A DNA stretch of 36,824 nucleotides from Actinomycetes bacterium (GCA_021820105.1 JAKAED010000021.1:1-36824), one strand, 5' to 3'; shown: positions 24,358 to 31,971, numbered from the stretch's first letter. Numbers and translations are program-made. Notes: generated from the sequence alone by a model not told the origin.

Positions 24358-24811
24358 CACCGTCTTCTTCTTCCACATCCTCGGCGTGCTGGCGTTTGTC
24401 TCCGGGATAGTCGTTGCCGGCGTCGCCTTTGAGAGCGCCCGCCGCAAGGCGGAACCCAGTGAGGTTGCGACCCTGCTCGGCCTCAGCCGGGTTGGGGTGC
24501 TGCTGGTCGCGGTGGGTACCCTGCTCGCCGGCGGCTGCGGCCTATGGCTGGTCGATCTCGGCCGCTGGCACTACGGCTCATTCTGGGTATCGGCGTCAAT
24601 CGGGCTGTTCATCGCTGCGCTGGCCATCGGCGGGCTGGGGGGGCAGCGACCTAAGCAGGCGCGCCAGCTCGCCGCCAGGCTCTCCGCGGAGGGAGCGGCG
24701 GTCAGTCCGCAGTTGCGGGCGCTGCTGGACGACCGGCGAGCGCTCTGGCAGAACTATGTGTCGTTGCTGCTTGTGCTGGCAATCATCGCGCTGATGGTCT
24801 TCAAGCCTTGA
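24350..24811 (+). CDS. DUF2269-like integral membrane protein
   Basis: 153 residues with four hydrophobic segments (about 2-24, 46-70, 80-97 and 135-152). The N-terminus MYNTVFFFHILGVLAFVSGIV matches the start of DUF2269 proteins, with a conserved His in the first helix, and the SRVGVLLVAVGTLLAGGCGLWLV block follows. The function of the family is unknown. It starts inside the end of the preceding gene (eight-base overlap), so it belongs to the same coupled operon and could be the membrane anchor or electron-transfer partner of the FAD oxidoreductase. That last step is inference. Confidence 0.75.
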   Translation: MYNTVFFFHILGVLAFVSGIVVAGVAFESARRKAEPSEVATLLGLSRVGVLLVAVGTLLAGGCGLWLVDLGRWHYGSFWVSASIGLFIAALAIGGLGGQRPKQARQLAARLSAEGAAVSPQLRALLDDRRALWQNYVSLLLVLAIIALMVFKP

Positions 24812-24843
24812 GCCCAAGACGCTGAGGACGCGTCGGCGCCTGA

Positions 24844-24963
24844 CCCGGCCATGCGCACCTCAACCGCCTGATCAAAGCGCGGGAGTGCAGCGCGATCTGC
24901 GTCACGGGACCCGGTCATGGCGGTCCCGGCCTGGCCGCCAACGCTTACCTCGAGGGCACTTAT
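24844..24963 (+). pseudogene. Phosphoketolase (xfp) remnant
   Basis: In the 443-base gap before the chemotaxis receptor, one frame encodes about 40 residues with a clear phosphoketolase core: HLNRLIK, then [20 protein letters not shown]. In intact enzymes this segment carries the thiamine-diphosphate-site His of GPGHGGP. A stop lies directly upstream (TGA 24841-24843), the residues that normally link PG to the HLNRLI helix seem to be missing, and the match ends abruptly after GTY. Intact phosphoketolases are about 800 residues. This is therefore a decayed fragment. Family match is from memory of the conserved block. Confidence 0.75.
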
Positions 24964-25072
24964 AGAGGACGGCGAGATCACGGCTGCAGGTGCGGCGGTG
25001 CGCACGCTCAGGATCCGTGCGCGTGAGGACCTGGAGATGGCCTGGCAGGCCAGGGCAACCCTCCAAAACTAA
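24917..25072 (+). pseudogene. Overlapping fragment, perhaps the 3' end of an acetate kinase gene
   Basis: A 51-codon frame in a different phase from the phosphoketolase remnant. From about 24962 it looks protein-like: [10 protein letters not shown], then [20 protein letters not shown] and TAA. The VRxLxIxAxEDLxxA pattern recalls the end of acetate kinase, the usual operon partner of phosphoketolase. There is no Shine-Dalgarno before the ATG and the first part overlaps the other remnant, so I treat it as a fused gene end rather than a working gene. The acetate kinase reading is tentative. Confidence 0.35.
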
Positions 25073-25254
25073 GCCTCCAGTAGAGGTTGAGGTTTGTGGG
25101 AATCCCGTCAACACGCGGAGACAACTACGGTAAAACACGTAGCGCATTCAACCTGGTTCCACAGACGCCGATCACCTGAACGTAAACCAGGTGGCAAGGA
25201 TGCCCAGCGTGTCTGTATCGCAAAGCACGCCGCCGTCTCCACAGGAGTGAAGAG
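25073..25254 (+). other. Leader region of the chemotaxis receptor gene
   Basis: An AT-richer stretch with several possible hairpins: CTACG/CGTAG around 25126-25143 and ACCTGGTT/AACCAGGT with arms near 25151-25158 and 25184-25192. The Shine-Dalgarno CAGGAG lies seven bases before the ATG at 25255. I looked for a c-di-GMP riboswitch and did not find its conserved core. No confident promoter. Confidence 0.35.
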
Positions 25255-27477
25255 ATGTTCAGTTTCAGGGATCTCTCCCTGCGATCGAAGCTGTTCCTGG
25301 GCTTTGGGGCCGTAGTACTCGTCACCGTGATCATGGGCGTGATCTCGATAATCCAGCTGCAGAGCGTGCGCAGCACCAGCCACGTCATTGCCAGCACGGC
25401 GCTCCCGAGCGTGCAGGCGATCGAGGAACTGCGCTCGGCCGAGCAGGGATACCGGCGCAACCAGCTGCGGAACGTGATTGACGGCAACTCCGCCAACGGA
25501 ACGCGGCTCACGGCGCAGCTCACCAAGTACAACAGGCAGGTCGAGGAGAGCTTCACGGCGTACAAGAAGCTGCTCCAGGGGGCGCAGGACACCGCACTGT
25601 GGACCCGCGCTCGCAATGAGTGGAACGCCTACGTCAGGGCATCGGCGGCGCTGAACAGCCCCTCCGCGGCCGCAACACAGCCGGAAACCGTCGCGTTGGT
25701 CAACTCCACCGCAAACACCTTCGATGCGCTCCGGAAGACGACTAGAACCTGGATCACTTTCAATGACAGGCTCGCGCAGAGCGAACAGCGGACCGCCGCC
25801 TCCACCTACAGCAGCGCTGTGCTGCTGACGATCGTCCTGATCGTCGTCGCCGTCGGGATCGCCGCCGCCATCGCGCTGCTCGTGGCAAGGCAGCTCGTCG
25901 GTGCCGTCAGGATCGTGCTCGACCGCCTGAGGATGCTCGAACAGCACGGCATCACCTACCTCCAGGAGGGCCTGCTCGCATTTGCCGACGGTGACCTGAC
26001 CCACTCCTACACGCCCGCGACGCCGCCGATCGAGAACCCGTCCAAGGATGAGATCGGGCAGATCGCCGTGGCGGTCAACGCCGTGCGGGAGAAGGTCGTT
26101 GGCGCCCTGGCCGACTATGACCGCACCGCGGAGAAGCTGAGCGGGATCGTCGGACAGCTGGCGAGTTCGGCAGCATCGGTCTCTGCCTCGTCGCAGCAGC
26201 TGATGGCAAGCTCCGGAGAGTCCGGTCGCGCGGCGGACGAGTCCGGTCGCGCGGTTGAGGAGATCGCCGGCGCGATCGGTGATATCGCACTCGGCGCCCA
26301 GCGGCAGGTGGAGACGGTTGAGCAGGTGCGCGTGGCTGCGGACGAGGTTGGCCGCGCGATCGGTGAGATCGCGCAGGGCGCGCAGACCCAGGTGGAGGCC
26401 GTTGAGCAGGTGCGCAGCGCTGCCGCTGCGGTCGGCCGCGCGATCGCTGAGATAGCCCACGGCGCGGAGGAGCAGGTGCGCGCGGTGGGTCTCGTGAGCT
26501 CCGCCGCGAGCGAGGTCAGCGGCGCCGTTGAAACCGCTTCGCGCACAGCCGATGAAACGGTCGCCCAGGCGCATGAGACCCGTGAGATCGCAAGAGACGG
26601 TGTGAGCGCCGCCGAGCGAGCGAACCAGGCAATGTCCTCGGTCCGGAACGCCTCGCAGGAGGTCAACGACGTGATCCGTGAGCTCGCCTCCAAGTCAGGG
26701 CAGATCGGGGAGATCGTCGCGACCATCACCGGCATCGCCGAGCAGACGAACCTGCTTGCGCTCAACGCGGCGATCGAGGCGGCGCGCGCAGGCGAGCAGG
26801 GCCGGGGGTTTGCGGTCGTCGCTGAGGAGGTCCGCAAGTTGGCCGAGGAGTCACAGACAGCGGCCTCGGAGATTTCGGGTCTGATCAGCGCCATCCAGGA
26901 CCAGACGGGCCGCGCCGTAGACGTGGTGCAGGACGGCGCCCACCGCACCGAGGAGGGGGTCGCCGTGGTCAGCCAGACGCGGGAGGCGTTCCTGCGGATC
27001 GGGGACGCGGTGGAGAAGATGACCTCCCGCATCGACGAGATCGCCTCGATCTCCGAGCAGATCGCGGGCAACGCCGCGACGATGCAGGAGACGGTGGCGA
27101 CGGTCGCGACGGTGGCCGACCAGACGTCGGCCTCAGCACAGCGGGTGGCCGCCTCCGCCCAGCAGGTTGCGGCATCGGCGGACCAGGTCGCGGCCTCTGC
27201 CGAGCAGGCGTCCGCCTCCGCTGAGCAGGTCTCGGCCTCGGCCCAGCAGGTGTCCGCCTCCGCCGATCAGGTCGCATCCTCCGCCCAGCAGGCATCGGCC
27301 ACCACTCAGCAGGTATCGGCCTCCGCTGAGGAGGTCTCAGCGTCAACCCAGGAGACCTCGGCCTCGGCCCAGCAGGTGGCCGCCTCGGCGCAGGCGCTCT
27401 CAGAGAACGCGCAGGTGCTGGCCGAGCTTGTTGCGCAGTTCAAGCTCTCCGAGCAGGAGCAGGCGGCGTTCGCCTAG
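25255..27477 (+). CDS. Methyl-accepting chemotaxis protein with heptad-repeat tail
   Basis: A 740-residue transmembrane receptor. TM1 at about 13-33, a periplasmic four-helix-bundle-like sensor (about 35-185), TM2 at about 189-211, a HAMP region, and a long cytoplasmic coiled coil. The hairpin tip that contacts CheA and CheW is intact near 483-532: GIAEQTNLLALNAAIEAARAGEQGRGFAVVAEEVRKLAEES. Two repeat regions stand out: three 28-residue copies before the tip (DNA 26263-26514) and about 14 heptads of the form QVSASAE after it (27121-27414), which extend the coiled coil. There is no NWETF-type CheR tether. No chemotaxis or flagellar genes lie nearby. Good Shine-Dalgarno at 25242-25247. Confidence 0.95.
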   Translation: MFSFRDLSLRSKLFLGFGAVVLVTVIMGVISIIQLQSVRSTSHVIASTALPSVQAIEELRSAEQGYRRNQLRNVIDGNSANGTRLTAQLTKYNRQVEESFTAYKKLLQGAQDTALWTRARNEWNAYVRASAALNSPSAAATQPETVALVNSTANTFDALRKTTRTWITFNDRLAQSEQRTAASTYSSAVLLTIVLIVVAVGIAAAIALLVARQLVGAVRIVLDRLRMLEQHGITYLQEGLLAFADGDLTHSYTPATPPIENPSKDEIGQIAVAVNAVREKVVGALADYDRTAEKLSGIVGQLASSAASVSASSQQLMASSGESGRAADESGRAVEEIAGAIGDIALGAQRQVETVEQVRVAADEVGRAIGEIAQGAQTQVEAVEQVRSAAAAVGRAIAEIAHGAEEQVRAVGLVSSAASEVSGAVETASRTADETVAQAHETREIARDGVSAAERANQAMSSVRNASQEVNDVIRELASKSGQIGEIVATITGIAEQTNLLALNAAIEAARAGEQGRGFAVVAEEVRKLAEESQTAASEISGLISAIQDQTGRAVDVVQDGAHRTEEGVAVVSQTREAFLRIGDAVEKMTSRIDEIASISEQIAGNAATMQETVATVATVADQTSASAQRVAASAQQVAASADQVAASAEQASASAEQVSASAQQVSASADQVASSAQQASATTQQVSASAEEVSASTQETSASAQQVAASAQALSENAQVLAELVAQFKLSEQEQAAFA
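26263..26514 (+). repeat. Three tandem 84-bp repeats inside the chemotaxis receptor gene
   Basis: Units start at 26263, 26347 and 26431. Each encodes 28 residues (four heptads) of the form xGRAIGEIAxGAxxQVxxVEQVxxAAxx. The copies are alike in protein and DNA and lie on one coiled-coil arm between HAMP and tip. Confidence 0.8.
27121..27414 (+). repeat. About fourteen 21-bp heptad repeats at the receptor C-terminus
   Basis: Each unit encodes (Q/E)(V/A/T)(S/A)AS(A/T)(E/D/Q). The pattern keeps a small-residue core with Gln/Glu edges and runs from just after the tip-return arm to near the stop. DNA copies vary at third positions, so it is an old repeat under protein selection. Confidence 0.85.
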
Positions 27478-27485
27478 CCGCCGGC

Positions 27486-27512
27486 GGCCGCGAGTCGTGA
27501 TGGCTCGCGGCC
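27486..27512. terminator. Hairpin 1 after the receptor gene
   Basis: GGCCGCGAG pairs with CTCGCGGCC (9 bp) around a nine-base loop, eight bases after the receptor stop. Confidence 0.6.
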
Positions 27513-27530
27513 CGGGCAACGGGCGCTGCA

Positions 27531-27564
27531 GCGGAGCCACTGGCCAGCAGGCCAGTGGCTCCGC
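27531..27564. terminator. Hairpin 2, bidirectional terminator between convergent genes
   Basis: A perfect 15-bp stem, GCGGAGCCACTGGCC with GGCCAGTGGCTCCGC, loop AGCA. It lies just before the end of the MetE-like gene on the other strand (27572), so it can serve both genes. The tip GGCC-AGCA-GGCC is nearly the same as in the hairpins at 4671 and 34345. Confidence 0.8.
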
Positions 27565-27571
27565 AGGCGGC

Positions 27572-28702
27572 TCAGGAGCCCCAGACCTCCTGGGCCACCT
27601 GGACGATCAGCTCGAGCTTCGCCTTCTGCTCGTCAATCGTCAGGTTGTTCCCCTCCTCGGTTGAGGAGAAGCCGCACTGGCCGGAGATGCCGAGCTGGTT
27701 GATGTCCACGTAGCGCGCGGCCTCCTCGATCCGGCGCTTGAGCATGTCCTTGTCCTCCAGCTCAGGTCGCTTGGTGGTGACGATCCCCAGGATCACGCGC
27801 TTGTGGCCCTTGGGCAGGAAGCGCAGCGGCTCGAACGTGCCTGAACGCTCATCATCAAATTCCAGGAAGTAGCCGTCGACGTTCAGGTTGCCGAACAGTG
27901 CCTCGGCCACAAAGTCATAGCCGCCCTCGGCCGCCCACATCGACTGGTTGTTGCCGCGGCACAGGTGAGTGGTCATCACCATGTCCGCGGGCTTCTCGGC
28001 CAGCACCCGGTTCATCACCTCGATGTACTGCTCGTGCAGGTGCTCCGGGTCACCGCCGATCGCCTGGATGTGCTCCCGCTGCGCCGGGTCGTTCACGTAG
28101 GCCAGGCTGGTGTCGTCAAGCTGCAGGTAACGGCAGCCGAGCTCGTGCAGCGCCTTCATCTCCTGTGTGTAGGCCGTGGCCAGGTCGGTCCAGAAGGCAT
28201 CAACCTCCGGGTACACGTCACGGTCGATGGAGGCGTTGCCGCCCCGGTAGTGGACCATGCTGGGGGAGGGGATGGTCAGCTTCGGCGTCTGCTCGGGGTG
28301 GGCGTGCTCCCGCAGGAAGGTGAAGGCATCGGCGAAGATCGTGTGGCCGAGGCCGACCTTGCCGGCCACTCGCATCGCGGGCGGGGCATAGTCATAGGTG
28401 CCCTGCTCATTCTTGAACTGCACGTGCAGAGACTCACCCTGCACCTGGCTGATGCCGTCCAGCTGGTAGATGAAGTCCATGTGCCAGCTGGTACGGCGGA
28501 ACTCTCCGTCAGTCACTGTCTGCAGTCCCGCTGAGCGCTGCAGCTCAATCACGTCGAGGATTGCCGCATCCTCAGCGGCGCGCAGGCCTGCTGCGTCAAG
28601 GCGACCGGCCTTGAACTCCGCTCGCGCCTGTGTGAGTGCGGGCGGGCGCAGCAGGCTGCCTACGTGGTCTGCCCGAAACGGGGGTTTATCTGTGGTGCTC
28701 AA
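27572..28702 (-). CDS. MetE C-terminal-domain-like zinc methyltransferase
   Basis: A 376-residue single-barrel relative of the catalytic half of cobalamin-independent methionine synthase. The zinc ligands are visible: H246-x-C248 in MTTHLCRGNN, a Glu in GYFLEFDDE, and a Cys in GISGQCGFSSTEEGN. The start of the barrel, FRADHVGSLLRP, and QLDDTSLA with the Asp for substrate binding also fit. Lacking the N-terminal half, such proteins may use another methyl donor or act on another thiol. The TTG at 28700-28702 is the likely start because AGGAGG lies five bases before it; the frame is open another 45 codons with no conservation. It shares a terminator with the convergent receptor gene. Confidence 0.87.
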   Translation of the reverse strand: MSTTDKPPFRADHVGSLLRPPALTQARAEFKAGRLDAAGLRAAEDAAILDVIELQRSAGLQTVTDGEFRRTSWHMDFIYQLDGISQVQGESLHVQFKNEQGTYDYAPPAMRVAGKVGLGHTIFADAFTFLREHAHPEQTPKLTIPSPSMVHYRGGNASIDRDVYPEVDAFWTDLATAYTQEMKALHELGCRYLQLDDTSLAYVNDPAQREHIQAIGGDPEHLHEQYIEVMNRVLAEKPADMVMTTHLCRGNNQSMWAAEGGYDFVAEALFGNLNVDGYFLEFDDERSGTFEPLRFLPKGHKRVILGIVTTKRPELEDKDMLKRRIEEAARYVDINQLGISGQCGFSSTEEGNNLTIDEQKAKLELIVQVAQEVWGS

Positions 28703-28743
28703 CCGATCCTCCTGGCGATCAACGTGACGGATCGCTGAGCCTA

Positions 28744-28804
28744 GAGGATCGGCTCCAGGCTTGGAGGGTCGGCTTTGGGCCTTGAGAACCGGTTTCCGGC
28801 TCCG
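28744..28804. repeat. Three degenerate ~20-bp tandem repeats upstream of the MetE-like gene
   Basis: Units GAGGATCGGCTCCAGGCTTG, a close 21-base copy from 28764 (GAGGGTCGGCTTTGGGCC...) and a weaker one from 28785. On the minus strand they lie 42-102 bases before the start codon, and GCGATC/GATCGC forms a small hairpin next to the Shine-Dalgarno. Confidence 0.5.
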
Positions 28805-28814
28805 AGCGACGGCG

Positions 28815-29060
28815 TCAGACGCCGCGCTCCTGCTCAACGTAGCCGCCGTGGCCGTCGCTGCTCACACGGCGCTCACGTCTGTAACCGCGACCGAGCCCGA
28901 GCGAGCTCCAGAAGATCATTGAGACGAGCAGCCCAACGCCGCCGATGATCAGCAGGATGACGCCGATCGTGTGGAGGTTGAAGCCAGTCGTGGTCACCGA
29001 GACCGCGAACCGCAGGATTGCACCTATCGCGATCAGGACTAGGCTTGTCCCGAATCCCAT
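28815..29060 (-). CDS. DUF6458-like small membrane protein
   Basis: 81 residues with two hydrophobic segments: SLVLIAIGAILRFAVSV (about 5-22) and HTIGVILLIIGGVGLLVSMIFW (about 29-50), then a basic tail RGYRRERRV. The opening MGFGTSLVLIAIGAILRFAV and the following NLHTIGVILLIIG fit the DUF6458 family, known mainly from actinobacteria and without assigned function. Start is ATG 29058-29060 with GGAGGA six bases upstream; a longer frame to 29129 has no such support. Divergent from the GRAM-like gene, about 110 bases upstream of the MetE-like gene on the same strand. Confidence 0.75.
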   Translation of the reverse strand: MGFGTSLVLIAIGAILRFAVSVTTTGFNLHTIGVILLIIGGVGLLVSMIFWSSLGLGRGYRRERRVSSDGHGGYVEQERGV

Positions 29061-29221
29061 GACATTTCCTCCTGATTCGATGTTCCAGGTTGCTGTGGCG
29101 CTGTCAGGCACCGCAGCTCGATACTTCACCGCTTACCAGTGCATGCGGTCCGCAAACGTCGCTGACCGGTGAGCACGCTGCCCGGGGGCTGCGGATCGGT
29201 TGTGGAGCTGGAGGTCAACGG

Positions 29222-29578
29222 ATGGGCCTGATCAATCTCGAACCGACCCTGCACGCCGGTGAGCACGTCGTCTGGCGCCGCCCCGCCGCCCTGTCGCTCA
29301 GCGACCGGGTGGTCGCAGGCGTCCTCTACCTGACCACTGAGGCGGTTCTGTTCATGCCCAACCGGTTCAACCGGCGGCGCGACATTGTCTCCACGCGGCT
29401 TGCGCGGGAGCGGATCGAGCGGGTGGACACGATCGCGCCGGTGGTCGCACTTGCTTCCTCTCGCAACGGGGGGCTGCGTCGCCGGCTGCGGCTGTGTACA
29501 TCAGAGGAGACGCATGTGCTGGTCATCAACCACGCCGACCACGTGGCCGCGGAGCTCAGAGACGCTCTATATGGATAG
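29222..29578 (+). CDS. GRAM/PH-like domain protein
   Basis: 118 residues, cytoplasmic, no signal. The sequence GEHVVWRRPAALSLSDRVVAGVLYLTTEAVLFMPNRF, then IPV-type strands through ERIERVDTIAP and THVLVINHADHVAAEL, follows the strand order of small GRAM/PH-like proteins (GLYLTTERLLF-type motif). Such domains bind lipids or proteins in bacteria; the target is unknown. ATG 29222 has GGAGG about eight bases upstream. The last 23 bases overlap the end of the opposing DtxR-type gene. Confidence 0.6.
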   Translation: MGLINLEPTLHAGEHVVWRRPAALSLSDRVVAGVLYLTTEAVLFMPNRFNRRRDIVSTRLARERIERVDTIAPVVALASSRNGGLRRRLRLCTSEETHVLVINHADHVAAELRDALYG

Positions 29579-30236
29579 CCCGCGCCAGCCTGGTGCCGAG
29601 GCTGCGCGTCTCCCCGCTTCCCAACCTGACCAGGCAGGGGCCGTCAAACGGTTGGCGCTCCACCAGTTCCAGTTCGGCGCCGATGCCGATGTCCTGCTCG
29701 CTCAGGTAGCGCAGCATCTGCGGTTCTGAGTCCGAGACCCGCACGACCCGCGCGCGCTCGCCGATGCTCAGGTCGACGATCGTCGGCTGAGCACGGTCGT
29801 CGACCTCAAGCAGACGGTTGGGGATCGGGTCGCCATGCGGATCGGCGACCGGATCTCCGAGTTTGGCCGCGATCAACTCGATCAGCTCATCGGAGACCGC
29901 GTGCTCCAACGCGTCGGCAAACCGGTGCACGTCCTCCCAGGGGATGTCGAGCGTGGTGGCGAGGAACAGTTCGAGCAGACGGTGGCGACGGATCACTCCG
30001 AGCGCCAAGCGTCGCCCCGCGGGAGTGAGCCGGACACCGCGGTAGGGCACGTGTTCGGCCAGCCCTGAGGCATCCATCCGTTTGATCATGGTCGACACCG
30101 AGCCTGCGGTGATCCCCAGTCGCTCAGCGATCTGGCTCGTGGAAGCTGTCTGGTCCGGCTCGAGCGTCAGCGCGTAGATGACCTTGACGTAGTCCTCGGC
30201 TGGTGCCGAGTGAGCTTGGGAGGTGGCTGCCTGCAC
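29556..30236 (-). CDS. DtxR/MntR-family metal-dependent repressor
   Basis: 226 residues in three parts: an N-terminal winged helix (EDYVKVIYAL, TSQIAERLGITAGSVSTMIKRMDASGLAEHVPYRGVRLT), a metal-binding dimerisation domain (RRHRLLELFLATTLDIPWEDVHRFADALEHAVSDEL, with His, Glu and Asp at the usual ligand positions), and a C-terminal FeoA/SH3-like domain. The three-domain form is typical of IdeR/DtxR and long MntR proteins sensing Fe(II) or Mn(II). It is the last gene of the metal ABC operon: its GTG start lies 10 bases after the permease stop. It probably controls this operon in response to the imported metal. Confidence 0.9.
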   Translation of the reverse strand: MQAATSQAHSAPAEDYVKVIYALTLEPDQTASTSQIAERLGITAGSVSTMIKRMDASGLAEHVPYRGVRLTPAGRRLALGVIRRHRLLELFLATTLDIPWEDVHRFADALEHAVSDELIELIAAKLGDPVADPHGDPIPNRLLEVDDRAQPTIVDLSIGERARVVRVSDSEPQMLRYLSEQDIGIGAELELVERQPFDGPCLVRLGSGETRSLGTRLARAIHIERL

Positions 30237-30246
30237 CAGCCCGAGG

Positions 30247-31089
30247 TTAACTCACGTTCGATTCGTAGCCGAGCTTCTGTCCATGCGAAATGCGCCTGAC
30301 TGAGGCCATAGCGGTTTGGATGCGAGACCACGCTCGCGCGAGCATGAAGACGCTGATGCTGGCCGCGCCGACGAAGAAGCCGATCGGCCAATAGGTCTCG
30401 TAGGAGAGCGCGATTGCGCTCCAGACGATCACCAGCGCGATGCTGATCGATAGCACGAGTGCGGTGGTGGGCCGCGCTGACAGTAGGCGGGCGGCGGCGG
30501 CCGGCCCGATCATCAGGCTGAAGATCAGGGTCGTCCCGACCACCGGAACCGTCATCGTCGTCGCCAGGGCCACCAGCAGCAGAAAGGCAAGTTCCAGCCT
30601 GAACGGGTTGCGGACCTGGGCGCTCTCCGGGAGCACCGAGGCGAGCAGCAGCGGGCGCCACATCATCGCCAGCACCAGCAGACTGAGCGCGCTCAATGCG
30701 ATCGTTGGCAGCAGTTGGCTGGTGCTGATGCCGAGCACCTCACCGAACAGCAGGGAGAACGCGGAGTTCGCGTACCCCACGCCGAAGCTCAGGAACAGCG
30801 ATCCCAGGCCGAGCATGAAGACGAGCGCCAGCGCCGTGGCAACATCGCGCCGGCCTCGCCGGCCCAGCAGGCTGATGGCAAGCGCACCGAGCACGGCAAA
30901 GGTGCCGAGCCCCAGCAGTGTCGATGCTCCCACCAGCGTGGCGCCGGCCGCACCGGCGAATGCACCGTTGGGGATCGCGTGGGCAATGAACGCCGATCCT
31001 CTGAGCACGATGAAGAAGCCAATGGCTCCGCCAACGATCGCCACCAGGGTGGCGACGATCCAGGCGTTGACCATGAAACTGCTGAACAT
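30247..31089 (-). CDS. Metal ABC transporter permease (ZnuB/MntB family), second copy
   Basis: 280 residues with about eight TM segments of the ABC-3 family, predicted to form part of the inner-membrane channel for Zn(II) or Mn(II). Opening NAWIVATLVAIVGGAIGFFIVLRGSAFIAHAIPNGAFAGAAGA is the characteristic ABC-3 signature, with the GxxxxxxHxxxP-type block that meets the ATPase. The start codon directly follows the stop of the first permease, so translation is coupled. Two different permeases imply a heterodimeric channel. Confidence 0.9.
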   Translation of the reverse strand: MFSSFMVNAWIVATLVAIVGGAIGFFIVLRGSAFIAHAIPNGAFAGAAGATLVGASTLLGLGTFAVLGALAISLLGRRGRRDVATALALVFMLGLGSLFLSFGVGYANSAFSLLFGEVLGISTSQLLPTIALSALSLLVLAMMWRPLLLASVLPESAQVRNPFRLELAFLLLVALATTMTVPVVGTTLIFSLMIGPAAAARLLSARPTTALVLSISIALVIVWSAIALSYETYWPIGFFVGAASISVFMLARAWSRIQTAMASVRRISHGQKLGYESNVS

Positions 31090-31965
31090 CTAGGCACCGC
31101 TCCCGGAGCCGCCGCGCCGGCGCAGGCCGCTGAGCAGATAGCTGATCAGGACGAGTGTGACGACAAAGAAGCTGACCGGCCAGCCGTGCCTGAAAGGAGG
31201 CCAGTAGTAGCTGTCCCAGGCGAGCAGCAGTCCCAGCCAGGTGCAGCCAAGGCCGATTCCAGAGGCCGCGAGGATCGCAGTGTGCGGCCGGCTCGTCAGT
31301 CGCAGCGCGGCGGCTGCCGGGCCGACCAGCAGCGCGGTGGAGAGGATCGCGCCGATGGTGAGGTCGGCCAGGGCCACCGCGATTGACAGCGCGAACAGAT
31401 AGCTCGCGCCAACGACCCGCACAGGGATTCCGCGCGCCGCCGCCAGTTCTGGGCTGACGCTCACCAGCAGCAGTGGCCGGTAGAGCGTTGCGATCGTCAC
31501 CACCGTGATGGCGCCGAGCGTCAGGACGATTGGCAGGTTGGAGGAGGACAGCGTGAAGATCGAGCCGAAGAGGATCGTCGGGATCTCGCCGGTGGTGCCT
31601 GGGTGGCTCATCCCGAGGTAGAGCAGCAGCGCAGCCAGACCGAAGCCGGCCCCGAGCACCACGCCGGTGGCCAGGTCACGTCCCCGTGCGCGTTGGACGC
31701 CGATCAGTTCCATGACCGCTGAGGCGGCGACCGAGATGCCGAGGAATCCCCAGATCGGAGCCACTCCGATCAGGTAGGCGCTGGAGCCGCCGGCCGAGCC
31801 CATGTCGCCCAGCGCCTCGCCGGCAAAGGCCTGTCCCCGGATCACCGTGAAGACACCGATGCCGGCGGCGATCACTGCGACAACTCCTCCAAAGGCTGCG
31901 GCCAGCTGGACCGCATAGCTCGAGAAGAACCCCGGCTCGACAATTGCCCTCAGGATCGTGTGCAT
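31090..31965 (-). CDS. Metal ABC transporter permease (ZnuB/MntB family), first copy
   Basis: 291 residues, about eight TM segments. GVFTVIRGQAFAGEALGDMGSAGGSSAYLIG corresponds to the ABC-3 signature region and coupling helix. Similar in order to the second permease but clearly diverged, so the pair arose by an old duplication. Starts six bases after the ATPase stop. Confidence 0.9.
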   Translation of the reverse strand: MHTILRAIVEPGFFSSYAVQLAAAFGGVVAVIAAGIGVFTVIRGQAFAGEALGDMGSAGGSSAYLIGVAPIWGFLGISVAASAVMELIGVQRARGRDLATGVVLGAGFGLAALLLYLGMSHPGTTGEIPTILFGSIFTLSSSNLPIVLTLGAITVVTIATLYRPLLLVSVSPELAAARGIPVRVVGASYLFALSIAVALADLTIGAILSTALLVGPAAAALRLTSRPHTAILAASGIGLGCTWLGLLLAWDSYYWPPFRHGWPVSFFVVTLVLISYLLSGLRRRGGSGSGA

Positions 31966-31971
31966 CTCAAC

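Noticed and set aside
25060-25254. c-di-GMP riboswitch upstream of the chemotaxis receptor
   Set aside because: The stretch CAGGGCAACCC looked suggestive, but the conserved core (GGGACGCAAAGCC-like block and tetraloop receptor) is absent.
25108-26574. A 488-codon antisense frame over the chemotaxis receptor
   Set aside because: It arises from the repeat-rich GC-biased receptor gene; its composition is Arg/Gly/His-rich without domains.
27121-27414. CRISPR-like array from the regular 21-bp periodicity
   Set aside because: The repeats are in frame inside a receptor gene, encode heptads and have no spacers.
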